This document shows, one piece after another, positions 1-7,346 of a stretch of DNA of 42,187 nucleotides. Positions within the stretch are counted from its first letter, which is position 1. Every line of letters starts with the position of its first letter. Location: the NCBI GenBank assembly GCA_902801245.1, contig CADCHW010000012.1, forward strand, positions 9,772 through 51,958, in the 5' to 3' direction. The stretch is from an uncultured Ruminococcus sp. (GTDB lineage: Bacteria > Bacillota > Clostridia > Oscillospirales > Acutalibacteraceae). The position numbers and the translations under genes were made by a program. The notes beneath the pieces are model-generated. The model was not told where the DNA came from. It did no database searches and was given only the letters and a program-made list of their open reading frames with translations.

Positions 1-156
1 ACCTCTTCGGGTTTATCCTCGGTTTTCTCTTCGGCTTTTACCTCTTCGGGTTTATCCTCGGTTTTCTCTTCGGCTTTTACCTCTTCGGGTTTATCCTCGA
101 TTTTCTCTTCGACTTTTACCTCTTCGGGTTTATTCTCGATTTTTTCCTCGTTCTTA
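1..156 (-). repeat. 39-bp in-frame tandem repeats (four copies, continuing off the edge)
   Basis: Units begin at 1, 40, 79 and 118. The first two are identical over 39 bp and the next two diverge by a few bases. Each encodes 13 residues (KAEEKTEDKPEEV type). Near-identity of the first copies suggests recent expansion or homogenisation by slippage or recombination. Confidence 0.9.
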
Positions 157-989
157 ACTTCTTCGGGTTTTACTTCATCGGATTTTTTATCTTCTCTATT
201 TTCTTCTTCGGAAATATCGTCGAGGTCATCGGAAAACTCTTCGTCATCGTCAATATCAATCATAATAAACTCGGCTTCTTCGTTGTCGAACGCACTCTGA
301 ACATCAAAATTTGCTTCTTCGTTTTCAAGGGCGTTCTGCGAATCGTACTCGTTTATTTTATTTTCTTCCGGCTTGGCTTCGGAGTTTACTTTTTCTTCAA
401 CCTTGACTTCTGTGATTGTGGTTTCCGTTTTTTCCTCAATCTTGACCTCGGAAAGTACCGTTTCGGTATTCTCTTCAATCTTTACTTCTGTGACTTTTGT
501 TTCGGTCTTCTCTTCAATTTTGACTTCGGAAAGTGACGCTTTCTCCTCTGTCTTGACCTCGGAATTTTCCGATTTCGCCCTTTCCTCTATAATAGGCGAA
601 ACATAATCTTCACCCTCAAGAAAAGCACTAATCATTTTAAATTCTTCTTCCTCTTCCGGGTCGAATTCAATTTCCTTGGTAGTATCCTTAGCGTCTGTTT
701 TTTCCACGGTATTATTATTTTTTTCCGTTATATTTATATCTGTATTATTATTTATTTTTTCTTCGGCAGTACTGCTGCCGTCATCTGCTGAAAAAGCACG
801 TTTTAATTTCTCGAAAAAGCCTTTTTTGGCAGGCTTTTCATCTGAGTGTGTAAGGGGATTTTGACGTATTGCTTGATTATTGTTTGAACTGTTTGAACTG
901 CTGTTATCCGTCTTTTTATCATCGGCGGAATTTGACCCTGCGTTGTTTTCCGCACTGCCAACTACATCAATATCGTCACGATCAGACAC
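1..989 (-). CDS. acidic tandem-repeat protein of unknown function, C-terminus off the window edge
   Basis: About 329 residues are visible. The start is a GTG at 989, eight bases after an AAAGGGG ribosome site; the nearby ATG at 993 is out of frame and hits a stop. No signal peptide. Residues 1-45 are polar and Ser/Asn-rich. A short basic-amphipathic patch (KKGFFEKLKRAF, about 55-66) resembles the membrane-touching helix in front of FtsY NG domains, but no GTPase follows in the window. The rest is Glu/Lys-rich with two blocks of 13-residue repeats, EVK-I-EEKTET type (about 150-200) and KPEEV-KAEEKTED type (about 277 to the edge). It probably forms a charged helical or disordered stalk. Family unknown. 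It lies downstream of rlmB, with two copies of hairpin family A in the gap. Confidence 0.75.
   Translation of the reverse strand, partial: MSDRDDIDVVGSAENNAGSNSADDKKTDNSSSNSSNNNQAIRQNPLTHSDEKPAKKGFFEKLKRAFSADDGSSTAEEKINNNTDINITEKNNNTVEKTDAKDTTKEIEFDPEEEEEFKMISAFLEGEDYVSPIIEERAKSENSEVKTEEKASLSEVKIEEKTETKVTEVKIEENTETVLSEVKIEEKTETTITEVKVEEKVNSEAKPEENKINEYDSQNALENEEANFDVQSAFDNEEAEFIMIDIDDDEEFSDDLDDISEEENREDKKSDEVKPEEVKNEEKIENKPEEVKVEEKIEDKPEEVKAEEKTEDKPEEVKAEEKTEDKPEE
384..543 (-). repeat. second, diverged 13-residue repeat block in the same gene
   Basis: Four units of the type (S/T)EVK(I/V)EE(K/N)TET are in frame at the same 13-residue period as the block at 1-156. The bases are more diverged, which suggests an older expansion of the same kind. 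Confidence 0.75.
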
Positions 990-1016
990 ACATTTCACCC
1001 CTTTCAAATATTTTTA

Positions 1017-1066
1017 ACACGTGAAGACAGTCCTTGCTGGATTTTACTTCACGTACCCGACCGAAA
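1017..1066 (-). repeat. hairpin family A, unit 1
   Basis: On the minus strand it reads GGTCGGGTACGTGAAG, a loop, then GACTGTCTTCACGTGTT. ACGTGAAG pairs perfectly with CTTCACGT. It ends about 28 nt before the GTG start of the repeat-protein gene, in the sense orientation relative to that gene. Confidence 0.85.
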
Positions 1067-1111
1067 ATTACTGTAAAAAATATCGATTCGGTTCATTCGT
1101 ACAACGTATTT

Positions 1112-1155
1112 TTAATACGTGAAGACAGTCCTTGCCGGATTTTACTTCACATATT
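1112..1155 (-). repeat. hairpin family A, unit 2 (5' arm partly decayed)
   Basis: A direct repeat of the unit at 1017-1066, with the same GACTGTCTTCACGTATT 3' arm and the AAAATCC-GCAAGGA loop. The GGTCGGGT lead-in has decayed (TGGTGCAATATGTGAAG). It sits between rlmB and the repeat-protein gene. Confidence 0.75.
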
Positions 1156-1199
1156 GCACCAAATGTTAAGTCATTATAAAACTTGAAAATACACAAATA

Positions 1200-1955
1200 T
1201 TATCTTTCTGTTCTTTGTCTTAAAACTTCATAAGCAAGTATTCCTGCTGCAACAGAAGCATTTAATGAATTTATCTTTCCGTTCATCGGAAGAGAAACTA
1301 CTCCGTCACACTTTTTCAGAACAAGCGGACCTATTCCCTTGCCCTCATTTCCTATAACTATAGCTATAGGACCTTTAAGGTTTGTCTTTGTATACAAGCC
1401 GCCGTCCATATCCGCACCGTAAACCCAGATTCCACGTTCTTTAAGCTTATCTATGGTATTGGGAATATTAACAACCCTTGCCACCTTGACATACTCAACA
1501 GCACCTGCCGAGGCTTTGCCTGCCGAATATGTAAGTCCGGCACTTCTCCGCTGTGAAATAATCACACCGTGTGCTCCGACACATTCCGCTGTACGGATAA
1601 TCGCACCCAAATTATGAGGGTCTTCGAGTTCATCGAGAATAATAATAAACGGGTCTTCTCCACGGCTTTCCGCAACCGCCAAAATATCTTCAACGGTTGA
1701 ATATTCCTTTACGGCGGCAATTGCAGCCACACCCTGATGAACAGCACCGCCGCTCATATAGTCAAGTTTTTTCGGGTCAACCTCTTTAATCACGATTCCC
1801 TTTTCACGAGCCTTTGCAAGAATAACGGAAACAGCACCGCTCTTATTCCCCCTCGCAACCAGAACGGATTCAATCGCTCTGCCGCTTTTTATCGCTTCGG
1901 AAACAGGATTTCTTCCTACGATAACATCGTTATGCTTTTTCTTTTGTTCGTCCAT
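1200..1955 (-). CDS. rlmB: 23S rRNA (guanosine-2'-O)-methyltransferase RlmB, SPOUT/TrmH family
   Basis: 251 residues, normal for the family. It transfers a methyl group from SAM to a ribose 2'-OH in 23S rRNA (G2251 in E. coli). The N-terminal SpoU substrate-binding domain (about 12-85) begins VIVGRNPVSEAIKSG. The catalytic knot carries all three SPOUT motifs: motif 1 LDELEDPHNLGAIIRTAE with the key Asn and Arg, motif 2 IVIGNEGKGI, and motif 3 LPMNGKINSLNASVAAGI. The ATG at 1955 has AGAGGGG about 12 nt upstream. In many Firmicutes it sits with mrnC and cysS; here mrnC is 30 kb away. TrmH-family paralogues overlap in sequence, so the exact target is inferred. Confidence 0.9.
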   Translation of the reverse strand: MDEQKKKHNDVIVGRNPVSEAIKSGRAIESVLVARGNKSGAVSVILAKAREKGIVIKEVDPKKLDYMSGGAVHQGVAAIAAVKEYSTVEDILAVAESRGEDPFIIILDELEDPHNLGAIIRTAECVGAHGVIISQRRSAGLTYSAGKASAGAVEYVKVARVVNIPNTIDKLKERGIWVYGADMDGGLYTKTNLKGPIAIVIGNEGKGIGPLVLKKCDGVVSLPMNGKINSLNASVAAGILAYEVLRQRTER

Positions 1956-2392
1956 AATTTTAAATAACCCCTCTGCGGTTTGATGATTCGTTATGAATTT
2001 TGTATGAGCTGATATTGCATAACAGTAAACCGCACAATTTTACATAATACACCATACTAATCTACATACGGCTAATTATACCATAAAATTTTGGATATTT
2101 AAAGCATATTGAAAAATATGACAAAACTTTTATCTGAGATGATTTCTCTGTTATAAATTCGCTTTAATCGTTTCAAAATTATGAAAATCCGGAATACAAA
2201 TTTTTGAACAAAATAAACTTAAACAGTATTTCTGTTAAAATATCGTTACACACATAACGACATTTTAACATTGGAAAATTTTGCTTTTTGACTGACGAAA
2301 TTTGCAAAATAACCTGTTGACTTTTTGTTATAGCCTGTTTAAAATCTGAGATATGTAGATTTTTGAGCATAATTTTTCTGACAGTTCCTAAA
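1956..2392. other. AT-rich intergenic stretch without a recognised gene
   Basis: It contains the rlmB promoter candidate near 2080 and otherwise low-complexity AT-rich DNA. A 78-codon minus-strand frame at 2179-2415 starts inside the downstream terminator hairpin and has no ribosome site, so I do not call it. Confidence 0.6.
2075..2083 (-). promoter_or_regulatory. extended -10 promoter candidate for rlmB
   Basis: The minus strand reads TGGTATAAT, a perfect -10 with a TG extension. The -35 position (TTTAAA at 17 nt) is poor. It would give a leader of about 110 nt. Confidence 0.4.
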
Positions 2393-2431
2393 CCCCAAAA
2401 GGCTATCTCACCCATTGGAGATAGCCTTTTT
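2393..2431 (-). terminator. intrinsic terminator overlapping the end of the HAD-like gene
   Basis: A 13-bp perfect stem (AAAAGGCTATCTC against its complement) with an 8-nt loop, followed on the minus strand by TTTT. The stop codon of the gene at 2408-2887 lies inside the stem. Confidence 0.8.
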
Positions 2432-2887
2432 GTTAATCTTGTCTATTTCACACTTAATCTTGTCAATCCATTCATCGTCCTGTTCACCCACGATAAAGAC
2501 TTTAAAACCGTAAGTCTTTCCATTTCGTGCAACGGAAATATCATCGTCAATATGTAAATCTATCCTGTACTTTGACGGATATTTTGACGGCATAGCTTCC
2601 TTTTTATTCCCCTGCACCTCACGTTCGTGACGTTCGCCGTTCACAATGCTGTCGGGTTTCAGACCATAACACCGAAAGAGTGTGCGGATATATCTTTCCG
2701 AACGGAACGAGGTTGTATATATCCACACTTGTATATCATTGGATTGAATATATTGAAAAAGTTCAATTGTACCCAGTCTAAGACGTTCCTTAAAAATCTT
2801 ATTGAGCGGAAACGATAATGCTTTTTCGGTCTTGAATTTTTCGGGAGAAACAAACAAAGTATCGTCCAAATCAAAAGACACTATCAT
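2408..2887 (-). CDS. HAD-superfamily hydrolase-like protein
   Basis: 159 residues. The N-terminus MIVSFDLDDTLF carries the HAD nucleophile motif DxDx(T) with Asp6 and Asp8. IQVWIYTTS (about 54-62) fits motif II, with a Thr/Ser ending a hydrophobic strand. A Lys-rich segment before HIDDDISVARNG fits motifs III and IV with the acidic metal ligands. There is no cap domain of normal size, so it is a small type III HAD-like phosphatase with unknown substrate. The ribosome site is weak. The ATG follows a tiny frame at 2907-3002, and the gene may be transcribed with the CBS-domain gene upstream. Confidence 0.75.
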   Translation of the reverse strand: MIVSFDLDDTLFVSPEKFKTEKALSFPLNKIFKERLRLGTIELFQYIQSNDIQVWIYTTSFRSERYIRTLFRCYGLKPDSIVNGERHEREVQGNKKEAMPSKYPSKYRIDLHIDDDISVARNGKTYGFKVFIVGEQDDEWIDKIKCEIDKINKKAISNG

Positions 2888-2906
2888 TTTTATATATTCT
2901 CAGTCC

Positions 2907-3002
2907 TCAATTATTCAAATCAACAAATTCCCCTGCCGAATTTCTTATTTCAACTTCAATATCACTGCGGTCGGATATCTCTTCCATAAGCTTTAAATTC
3001 AC
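2907..3002 (-). CDS. possible 31-residue small protein or gene remnant
   Basis: A short open frame between the CBS-domain gene and the HAD-like gene, starting at GTG 3002 or ATG 2987. A G-rich patch (GGTCGGGG) overlaps the GTG and lies 11-12 nt before the ATG. The product is acidic, with a readable core of IEVEIRNSAGEFVDL. Its position in a tight run of co-directional genes supports translation, but the length and lack of a recognised family keep confidence low. It could equally be the tail of a deleted gene. Confidence 0.3.
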   Translation of the reverse strand: MNLKLMEEISDRSDIEVEIRNSAGEFVDLNN

Positions 3003-3013
3003 CCCGACCCTAA

Positions 3014-3868
3014 TCACGAATTATTTTTAACAATCAGTACCTTAGTAATTCGCCTATCCTCAATCTCCGAAACGGTCAAAGTAATATGTTCTACATTGAC
3101 AACGGGTCTTTCCCCCGGCTGCGGAATCCTGCCCAGTCTGTCAAGTATAAAAGCCGCCAATGTATCGCAGTCCTCGGGGGCATTGAGTTTCTCGCCGATA
3201 AGCCCCTCCACGTCCTCTATAAGCGTTAAGCCGTCCACGGAAAAAGCGTTCACCCCGAGCCGTTTAATGCTTTCGTCCTCGTCGTCGAACTCGTCCTGAA
3301 TATTTCCGAGAATTGTTTCAACCAAATCTTCAAGCGTAATAAGTCCCTCCGTGCCGCCGTACTCGTCAACCACAACCGCCATTTGAACTTTCTTCTCCGT
3401 CATAAGTGCGAAGAGCTTCTCGCAGTTCTTGCTTTTCGGAACAAACGGAACAGTCCTAACAATATCTTTCAGACTGAACTCGCTGCCCGAATCGCCGCAG
3501 ACATAACGGAGCAAATCTTTAACATAAAGCACACCGATAATATCATCGATATCCTCATGATATACGGGTATTCTCGAATAGCCCGTATCGATAGCAAGCT
3601 TGACTGTTTCGTTAAGGTTTGCCGTATCTTCAAGAGCGGTGATGTCTATTCTGTGGGTCATAATATCGCTGACGGAACGGTCGGTGAAGTCGAAGATATT
3701 TTCAATTCTGTTCTTCTCGTGTTCCTCGATGTTTCCGCTTTCCTCGCCTGCGTCGATAAGGTCGAGAATTTCCTCCTCGGTTACTTCCTTACGCTTTATA
3801 CCCAGAAAATCTGCAAAGGCTGACTTATTTCTTTTCTTATCTCGTTTTTCCGAACTGTCCTCGGACAT
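3014..3868 (-). CDS. CBS-domain CorC/HlyC-family protein (membrane-anchor-less)
   Basis: 284 residues from the ATG at 3868, which has AAGGAGTG seven bases upstream; a GTG 42 nt further out is unlikely. After a Lys/Ser-rich N-terminus and the helical IDAGEESG-IEEHEK segment come two CBS motifs, DIMTHRIDITAL... and VPKSKNCEKLF...VVVDEYGGTEGLITLEDLVE, then a CorC_HlyC C-terminal domain (VDGLTLIEDV to VLIVK). It lacks the CNNM/DUF21 transmembrane domain of larger relatives, as in CorC, so it is soluble. CorC-like proteins are linked to Mg/Co efflux; the older label haemolysin C is not supported here. Confidence 0.85.
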   Translation of the reverse strand: MSEDSSEKRDKKRNKSAFADFLGIKRKEVTEEEILDLIDAGEESGNIEEHEKNRIENIFDFTDRSVSDIMTHRIDITALEDTANLNETVKLAIDTGYSRIPVYHEDIDDIIGVLYVKDLLRYVCGDSGSEFSLKDIVRTVPFVPKSKNCEKLFALMTEKKVQMAVVVDEYGGTEGLITLEDLVETILGNIQDEFDDEDESIKRLGVNAFSVDGLTLIEDVEGLIGEKLNAPEDCDTLAAFILDRLGRIPQPGERPVVNVEHITLTVSEIEDRRITKVLIVKNNS

Positions 3869-4078
3869 GGTGTAACACTCCTTATTATTGGGGCGGAACT
3901 TAACAAGCACCGACCGATTATCACATTAACATTATACCAAACATCTTATGAAACTGTCAACGTTCTCCGGAAATATGTACACTAAATTTATTTTCCTATC
4001 GCCACAATTACTCATTAAATCCCCTCTTTCGCAAGAAAAAACTTACACAAATTCATTAAAATTTAACGTTTTAAACTG
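3869..4078. other. divergent intergenic region, left part
   Basis: Lies between the start of the CBS-domain gene and the consensus promoter at 4079. AT-rich; no ORF or further repeat recognised. The promoter of the minus-strand CBS-domain gene must lie here, but I see no convincing pair of hexamers. Confidence 0.5.
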
Positions 4079-4107
4079 TTGACAATAAAAGAAAAATTGT
4101 GTATAAT
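4079..4107 (+). promoter_or_regulatory. consensus sigma-A promoter of the DUF1292 gene
   Basis: TTGACA at 4079-4084, a 17-nt spacer and TATAAT at 4102-4107: a perfect match to both hexamers. It gives a leader of about 175 nt that contains a family A hairpin (4180-4229) and a GCGGAC palindrome. Confidence 0.9.
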
Positions 4108-4179
4108 ATTCGTAATACTTATATTTTAGCTAAATATATGTTGCAGCCAACCCTTAAAAACTGTAATTTAAAAAAACTT

Positions 4180-4229
4180 TTGGTCGGGTACGTGAAGTTT
4201 AAGTATAAATAAACTGTCTTCACGTGTTT
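4180..4229 (+). repeat. hairpin family A, unit 3, in the DUF1292 leader
   Basis: GGTCGGGTACGTGAAG, loop, AAACTGTCTTCACGTGTT. ACGTGAAG/CTTCACGT form an 8-bp stem and GTTTA/TAAAC an inner 5-bp stem, separated by a 3-nt bulge (TGT). It lies between the consensus promoter at 4079 and the ATG at 4288, in the sense orientation. Confidence 0.85.
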
Positions 4230-4232
4230 CCT

Positions 4233-4247
4233 GCGGACGTTGTCCGC
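4233..4247. repeat. GCGGAC-GTT-GTCCGC small palindrome
   Basis: A 6-bp perfect stem with a 3-nt loop. The same 15-mer or its complement recurs at 4652, 8101 and 12927. Here it directly follows the family A hairpin. Confidence 0.8.
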
Positions 4248-4287
4248 TTTCAAGTTGACATTATTAACAACAGAAAGAAGAATAACC

Positions 4288-4575
4288 ATGAGCATTGAAA
4301 ACACAGGCTATAATGAAGAAACAAATATAATCATTTTAAGTGATGAAAACGGAAACGATGTCGAATTTGAATTTCTCGACCTGCTTGAATATGAGGGCGA
4401 GGAGTACATTGTATTGATTCCGCCTGAAGATGACAGCGTAGTCATTCTGAAAATCGAAGCCGATGAAGACAGCGAATTTGAGGACTATGTCGGTATTGAA
4501 GACGAACAGCTTTTGATGAAACTCTTTGAGCTTTTCAAGGAAAAGAATGCCGACCTTTACGACTTCGATGAATAA
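4288..4575 (+). CDS. DUF1292 family protein (YrzB-like)
   Basis: 95 residues, very acidic. The start MSIENTGYNEE at 4288 has AGAAAGAAG upstream; an in-frame TTG at 4240 lies in the repeat-bearing leader and is not used. The order GNDVEFEFLDLLEYEGEEYIVL then DDSVVILKIE fits DUF1292, a small beta-rich domain common in Firmicutes and often next to yrrK/yqgF. Function unknown. It has its own consensus promoter, a hairpin-bearing leader and a strong terminator, so it is a single-gene unit. Confidence 0.85.
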   Translation: MSIENTGYNEETNIIILSDENGNDVEFEFLDLLEYEGEEYIVLIPPEDDSVVILKIEADEDSEFEDYVGIEDEQLLMKLFELFKEKNADLYDFDE

Positions 4576-4614
4576 CCCCGAGTGTTCCATATTTTATTCC
4601 TATATTATTCCGAG

Positions 4615-4647
4615 AAAAGGAGTGGTTTTTATAACCGCTCCTTTTTT
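4615..4647 (+). terminator. intrinsic terminator after the DUF1292 gene
   Basis: GGAGTGGTT pairs with AACCGCTCC (one G-T pair), with a short AT loop and TTTTTT after the stem. Confidence 0.85.
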
Positions 4648-4651
4648 CGCT

Positions 4652-4666
4652 GCGGACAACGTCCGC
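4652..4666. repeat. GCGGAC-AAC-GTCCGC small palindrome
   Basis: Complement of the 15-mer at 4233. It lies 5 bp before the -35 box of the next promoter. Confidence 0.8.
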
Positions 4667-4670
4667 CTGC

Positions 4671-4699
4671 TTGACAAGAATCCATTGCGGTTGTATAAT
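4671..4699 (+). promoter_or_regulatory. consensus sigma-A promoter of the zinc-ribbon/phosphatase pair
   Basis: TTGACA at 4671, a 17-nt spacer, TATAAT at 4694-4699. The start codon at 4728 follows closely, so the leader is about 20 nt. Confidence 0.9.
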
Positions 4700-4727
4700 G
4701 TATAAAAAAGATTCGGAGGATAATAAA

Positions 4728-4940
4728 ATGAAATGTCCGTACTGTAAACGTGAAATGACTTCCGGAACTCTCAGCGGAAACGGAAACACTATGCTTAAAT
4801 TTTCACCGCAAAATGCTCCAAGAAGCTTTTTCGGCTCGGGTAAAGTAATACGCAACGCAAAGTATAATTATTCACGTTTTGAAATAAAAGCCGACTACTG
4901 CGACAGCTGTAACAAAATGATATTTGACGCACGTATGTAA
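4728..4940 (+). CDS. small zinc-ribbon protein (DUF6487-like)
   Basis: 70 residues. The ATG at 4728 follows GGAGGA by 7 nt. CPYCKREM near the N-terminus and CDSCNKM near the C-terminus form a two-CxxC zinc ribbon enclosing a strand-rich middle. Such proteins are typically annotated as PF20097-like domains of unknown function; the family name is from memory of the pattern. It shares a promoter with the phosphatase 18 nt downstream. Confidence 0.75.
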   Translation: MKCPYCKREMTSGTLSGNGNTMLKFSPQNAPRSFFGSGKVIRNAKYNYSRFEIKADYCDSCNKMIFDARM

Positions 4941-4958
4941 TACATAAAGGAGAACATA

Positions 4959-5525
4959 ATGAAGAAAATTTATTTTACACGTCACGGTCAAACCGTATGG
5001 AATGTTGAGAATAAAATCTGCGGTATCACCGATATCGAGCTTACCGAAAAGGGTCATGAACAGGCAAAGGAACTTGGAAAAATCATCGCCGAGGGAAATT
5101 ATCAAATTGACGAAATAATTTATTCTCCGCTTATCCGTGCCGCCGACACAGCACGTCGCATAAGTGAGATAACGAATATCCCTATGCGTGAAGAGCCGAG
5201 ATTAAAGGAACAATGTTTCGGCAAATTCGAGGGTACGCCACGAAACGGAGAGGAGTTCCTAAAGGCAAAGGGACATTTTCTTGACAGCTATGAGGGCGGC
5301 GAAAGTATGATGAAGCTTGCACAGCGTATCTATAATTTACTTGACGAGCTGAAAGAGGACGATAAAACTTATCTGCTTGTCGCACACAACGGAATTTCAA
5401 GGGTAATCAAGTCGTATTTCTATGATATGCAAAATGAAGAGTACGCACGTTTCGGAATTGATAACTGCCAAATATTGGAATTTGAATTATACTCGAATGC
5501 GTTAAGATTTAGCGACAATATTTAA
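4959..5525 (+). CDS. histidine phosphatase family protein (phosphoglycerate-mutase-like)
   Basis: 188 residues. The phosphohistidine motif TRHGQTVWN is at 7-15. SPLIRAADTA carries the second conserved Arg, LKEQCFGKFEG the Glu region, and LLVAHNG the second catalytic His. It is of the broad-specificity phosphatase type (PhoE/CobC/GpmB-like); substrate unknown. ATG at 4959 with AAAGGAG 7 nt upstream. The last 12 codons (YSNALRFSDNI and the stop) are encoded by the end of mobile-like element C (5488-5668), so the original C-terminus has been replaced; the catalytic core is intact. Confidence 0.85.
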   Translation: MKKIYFTRHGQTVWNVENKICGITDIELTEKGHEQAKELGKIIAEGNYQIDEIIYSPLIRAADTARRISEITNIPMREEPRLKEQCFGKFEGTPRNGEEFLKAKGHFLDSYEGGESMMKLAQRIYNLLDELKEDDKTYLLVAHNGISRVIKSYFYDMQNEEYARFGIDNCQILEFELYSNALRFSDNI

Positions 5526-5668
5526 AAAATCGAGATTTTTTTAAAACCCCTCCGTCAGCCTTACGGCTGCCACCTCCCCTAAAAGCCAAAGTCGCCCCTC
5601 ATAGGGGAGATGTCCGCAGGACAGAGGGGTTTAATTGAATTTGCTAAATCTTTTAGATTTTGAGTATA
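5488..5668. mobile_element. MITE-like element C, copy 1 (181 bp)
   Basis: It begins TATACTCGAATGCGTTAAG and ends in TTTTGAGTATA, giving imperfect terminal inverted repeats (TATACTC / GAGTATA, with TTAGATTTAGC-like matching inside). The centre has CCCCTCCGTCAGCC and GACAGAGGGG half-sites. It is about 90% identical by eye to 7104-7293 apart from a short insertion there. No transposase, so movement would need a helper in trans. Confidence 0.8.
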
Positions 5669-5731
5669 AATTAACCCTTATACATTATTAATTCACTATA
5701 CACAATTTAATAAACATTCATAAGATAATTA

Positions 5732-5767
5732 ATCCTCTCTGTCGCAAATTGACAGAGAGGATTTTTA
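5732..5767. terminator. bidirectional terminator hairpin between convergent genes
   Basis: ATCCTCTCTGTC pairs perfectly with GACAGAGAGGAT (12 bp, 7-nt loop) with TTTTT on the plus side. It ends the minus-strand DUF3783 gene and any plus-strand read-through from the phosphatase and element C. Confidence 0.8.
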
Positions 5768-6136
5768 TTTATTCATTAAAGTATGTTCTTTCTTAATTTC
5801 ATCATACAGCATTATGCTGTTCCAATTAATATTAGTTTCAGTTACTACGGCTTTCAAGTCAACCTTACCTACACCGCCGTTTCTTAATGCTGCAATAAGT
5901 ACATCTATCATCTCACTGCCAAAGCCGTGCATAACAAGCATTTCGTCATTGAATCCGCTGCCCGAATATTTTTCTTTACACGGTATAATCCCCTCTGCCC
6001 CGACTAAATATCCGATTGGCTGGGAATAGTCTTTCTTAGCAACCGTTTTCACAGTACAGCCCAACGGTGCAAGAGATTTTCTCACAAGCTGCAAACGTGT
6101 TTTATTAAAATTGTATAGGAGAACTGTCTTTTTCAT
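5765..6136 (-). CDS. DUF3783 domain protein
   Basis: 123 residues. The pattern VLLYNF at the start, PLGCTVKTV, GYLVGAEG, MLVMHGF...IDVLIAALRNGGVGKVDLKAVVTETN and a terminal LYDEIKKEH matches my recollection of DUF3783, a small Firmicutes family of unknown function. No membrane segment or signal. ATG at 6136 with GAGGTG seven bases upstream. It lies 16 bp behind the DMT transporter gene, so the two are probably one transcript ending at the hairpin at 5732-5767. Confidence 0.8.
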   Translation of the reverse strand: MKKTVLLYNFNKTRLQLVRKSLAPLGCTVKTVAKKDYSQPIGYLVGAEGIIPCKEKYSGSGFNDEMLVMHGFGSEMIDVLIAALRNGGVGKVDLKAVVTETNINWNSIMLYDEIKKEHTLMNK

Positions 6137-6152
6137 TAATTACACCTCACTG

Positions 6153-7085
6153 TTAATTCTTATTGCTGTTCATATTAATCACACATATTCCCAATGACAC
6201 TATCATTCCTGCAATGATATATTCGGTTTTAAACGGTTCACCCAGTATCACACACGACAGAATCACACCCAGAATAGGTATAAGCGAATTGAAAATAGCG
6301 ATTTCCCCCACAGGATTACTGCACAGCAAACGATTGTAAATCGAGAATCCGTAAACCGAAATAGCCGTAAGGCACACCAACACGAAAACTCCGTGAATCG
6401 TCCACACATTGAGCCGACCGCCCATAGCAAAGCCGAACAACATCATCAAACCTCCGCCGAAAGCCAAGCTTATCCCCGTTACAACAAGAGGGTCGCCTTT
6501 CTTCCCTGCTACTCTCGTCAGTAAACCGCCCATTGCCGAAAATACCGCACTGAGAATAAGCATTCCGTCACCCATAAAGGTAAATCGTGAGGACAAGTCG
6601 CCCCCGACATTCACAAGCATAATTCCGCCGAAACCCAAAAGACAGCCGATAATTTTTCTCACGGTAAGTTTTTCCTCTTTAAAAAAAGCACAGGCGGAGA
6701 TTATCAAAATAAAGCTGCTCATTGAATCTATAATTGCCGAGCGTGAACCTGTCTGATTTGAAAGACCTATATAATAGAAAAAGTAATGCAATGCAGTATT
6801 CACCAAACCGAATAACAGTACTATGAAAATATTTTTAGTGCCGTTTATTCTGATTTTCATTTGCATACACTTAGCAATCACAAGCACAACAGCACCTGCC
6901 GCAAAGAAACGAATCCCTGCAAAGAGAGTTTTCGCCGCTGTATCGTCCGAGCTGATTTGAAAATCCTTTATACCGACCTTTATCAGCGGAAAAGCAAATG
7001 CCCACGCAGCCGAACAGGATATTGCAAGTAATATTGCAGTTATTTTATTTTCAAATATATTTTTTGATTTTAGTTTATTATTCAA
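6153..7085 (-). CDS. EamA/DMT-superfamily transporter
   Basis: 310 residues with about ten hydrophobic segments in two EamA halves. The second half starts near GDGMLILSAVFSAMGGLL, with the typical NPVGEIAIFNSLIPILGVILSCVILGE end. The substrate of this drug/metabolite exporter family cannot be read from sequence. The only plausible start is TTG at 7085, with AGGGG nine nt before it; the first internal ATG is over 60 codons in. Element C copy 2 ends 19 bp upstream of the start, so its outer end or the flank beyond must carry the promoter. Confidence 0.85.
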   Translation of the reverse strand: MNNKLKSKNIFENKITAILLAISCSAAWAFAFPLIKVGIKDFQISSDDTAAKTLFAGIRFFAAGAVVLVIAKCMQMKIRINGTKNIFIVLLFGLVNTALHYFFYYIGLSNQTGSRSAIIDSMSSFILIISACAFFKEEKLTVRKIIGCLLGFGGIMLVNVGGDLSSRFTFMGDGMLILSAVFSAMGGLLTRVAGKKGDPLVVTGISLAFGGGLMMLFGFAMGGRLNVWTIHGVFVLVCLTAISVYGFSIYNRLLCSNPVGEIAIFNSLIPILGVILSCVILGEPFKTEYIIAGMIVSLGICVINMNSNKN

Positions 7086-7103
7086 ATTATCGACCCCTAA
7101 TAC

Positions 7104-7293
7104 TATACTCGAAAGCGTTAAGATTTAGCGACAATATTAAGAAAATCGAGATTTTTTTAAACCCCTCCGTCAGCCTTACGGCTGCCACCTCCCCTAAAAG
7201 TGTCGATTTATCAAAGTCGCCCCTCATAGGGGAGATGTCCGCAGGACAGAGGGGTTTAATTGAATTTGCTAAATCTTACCGTTCTTTAGTATA
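7104..7293. mobile_element. MITE-like element C, copy 2 (190 bp)
   Basis: Same ends and core as the copy at 5488-5668 (TATACTCGAAAGCGTTAAG at the left, TTTAGTATA at the right), with about 10 extra bases in the middle (TGTCGATTTATC). It lies between the DMT gene start and the terminator of the PAP2 gene. No clear target-site duplication. Confidence 0.8.
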
Positions 7294-7295
7294 AT

Positions 7296-7336
7296 TCAAA
7301 AAGGCTTTCACCAAGCATTACACTCAATGAAAGCCG
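7296..7336 (-). terminator. intrinsic terminator of the PAP2 gene
   Basis: On the minus strand GGCTTTCA pairs with TGAAAGCC and is followed by TTTTTGAA. Confidence 0.75.
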
Positions 7337-7346
7337 ATAATTGCTT

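Noticed and set aside
1-156. CRISPR-like array of 39-bp repeats
   Set aside because: Repeats are contiguous with no spacers and encode in-frame 13-residue units.
2179-2415. 78-codon minus-strand gene
   Set aside because: It starts inside a terminator hairpin, has no ribosome site and resembles no family.
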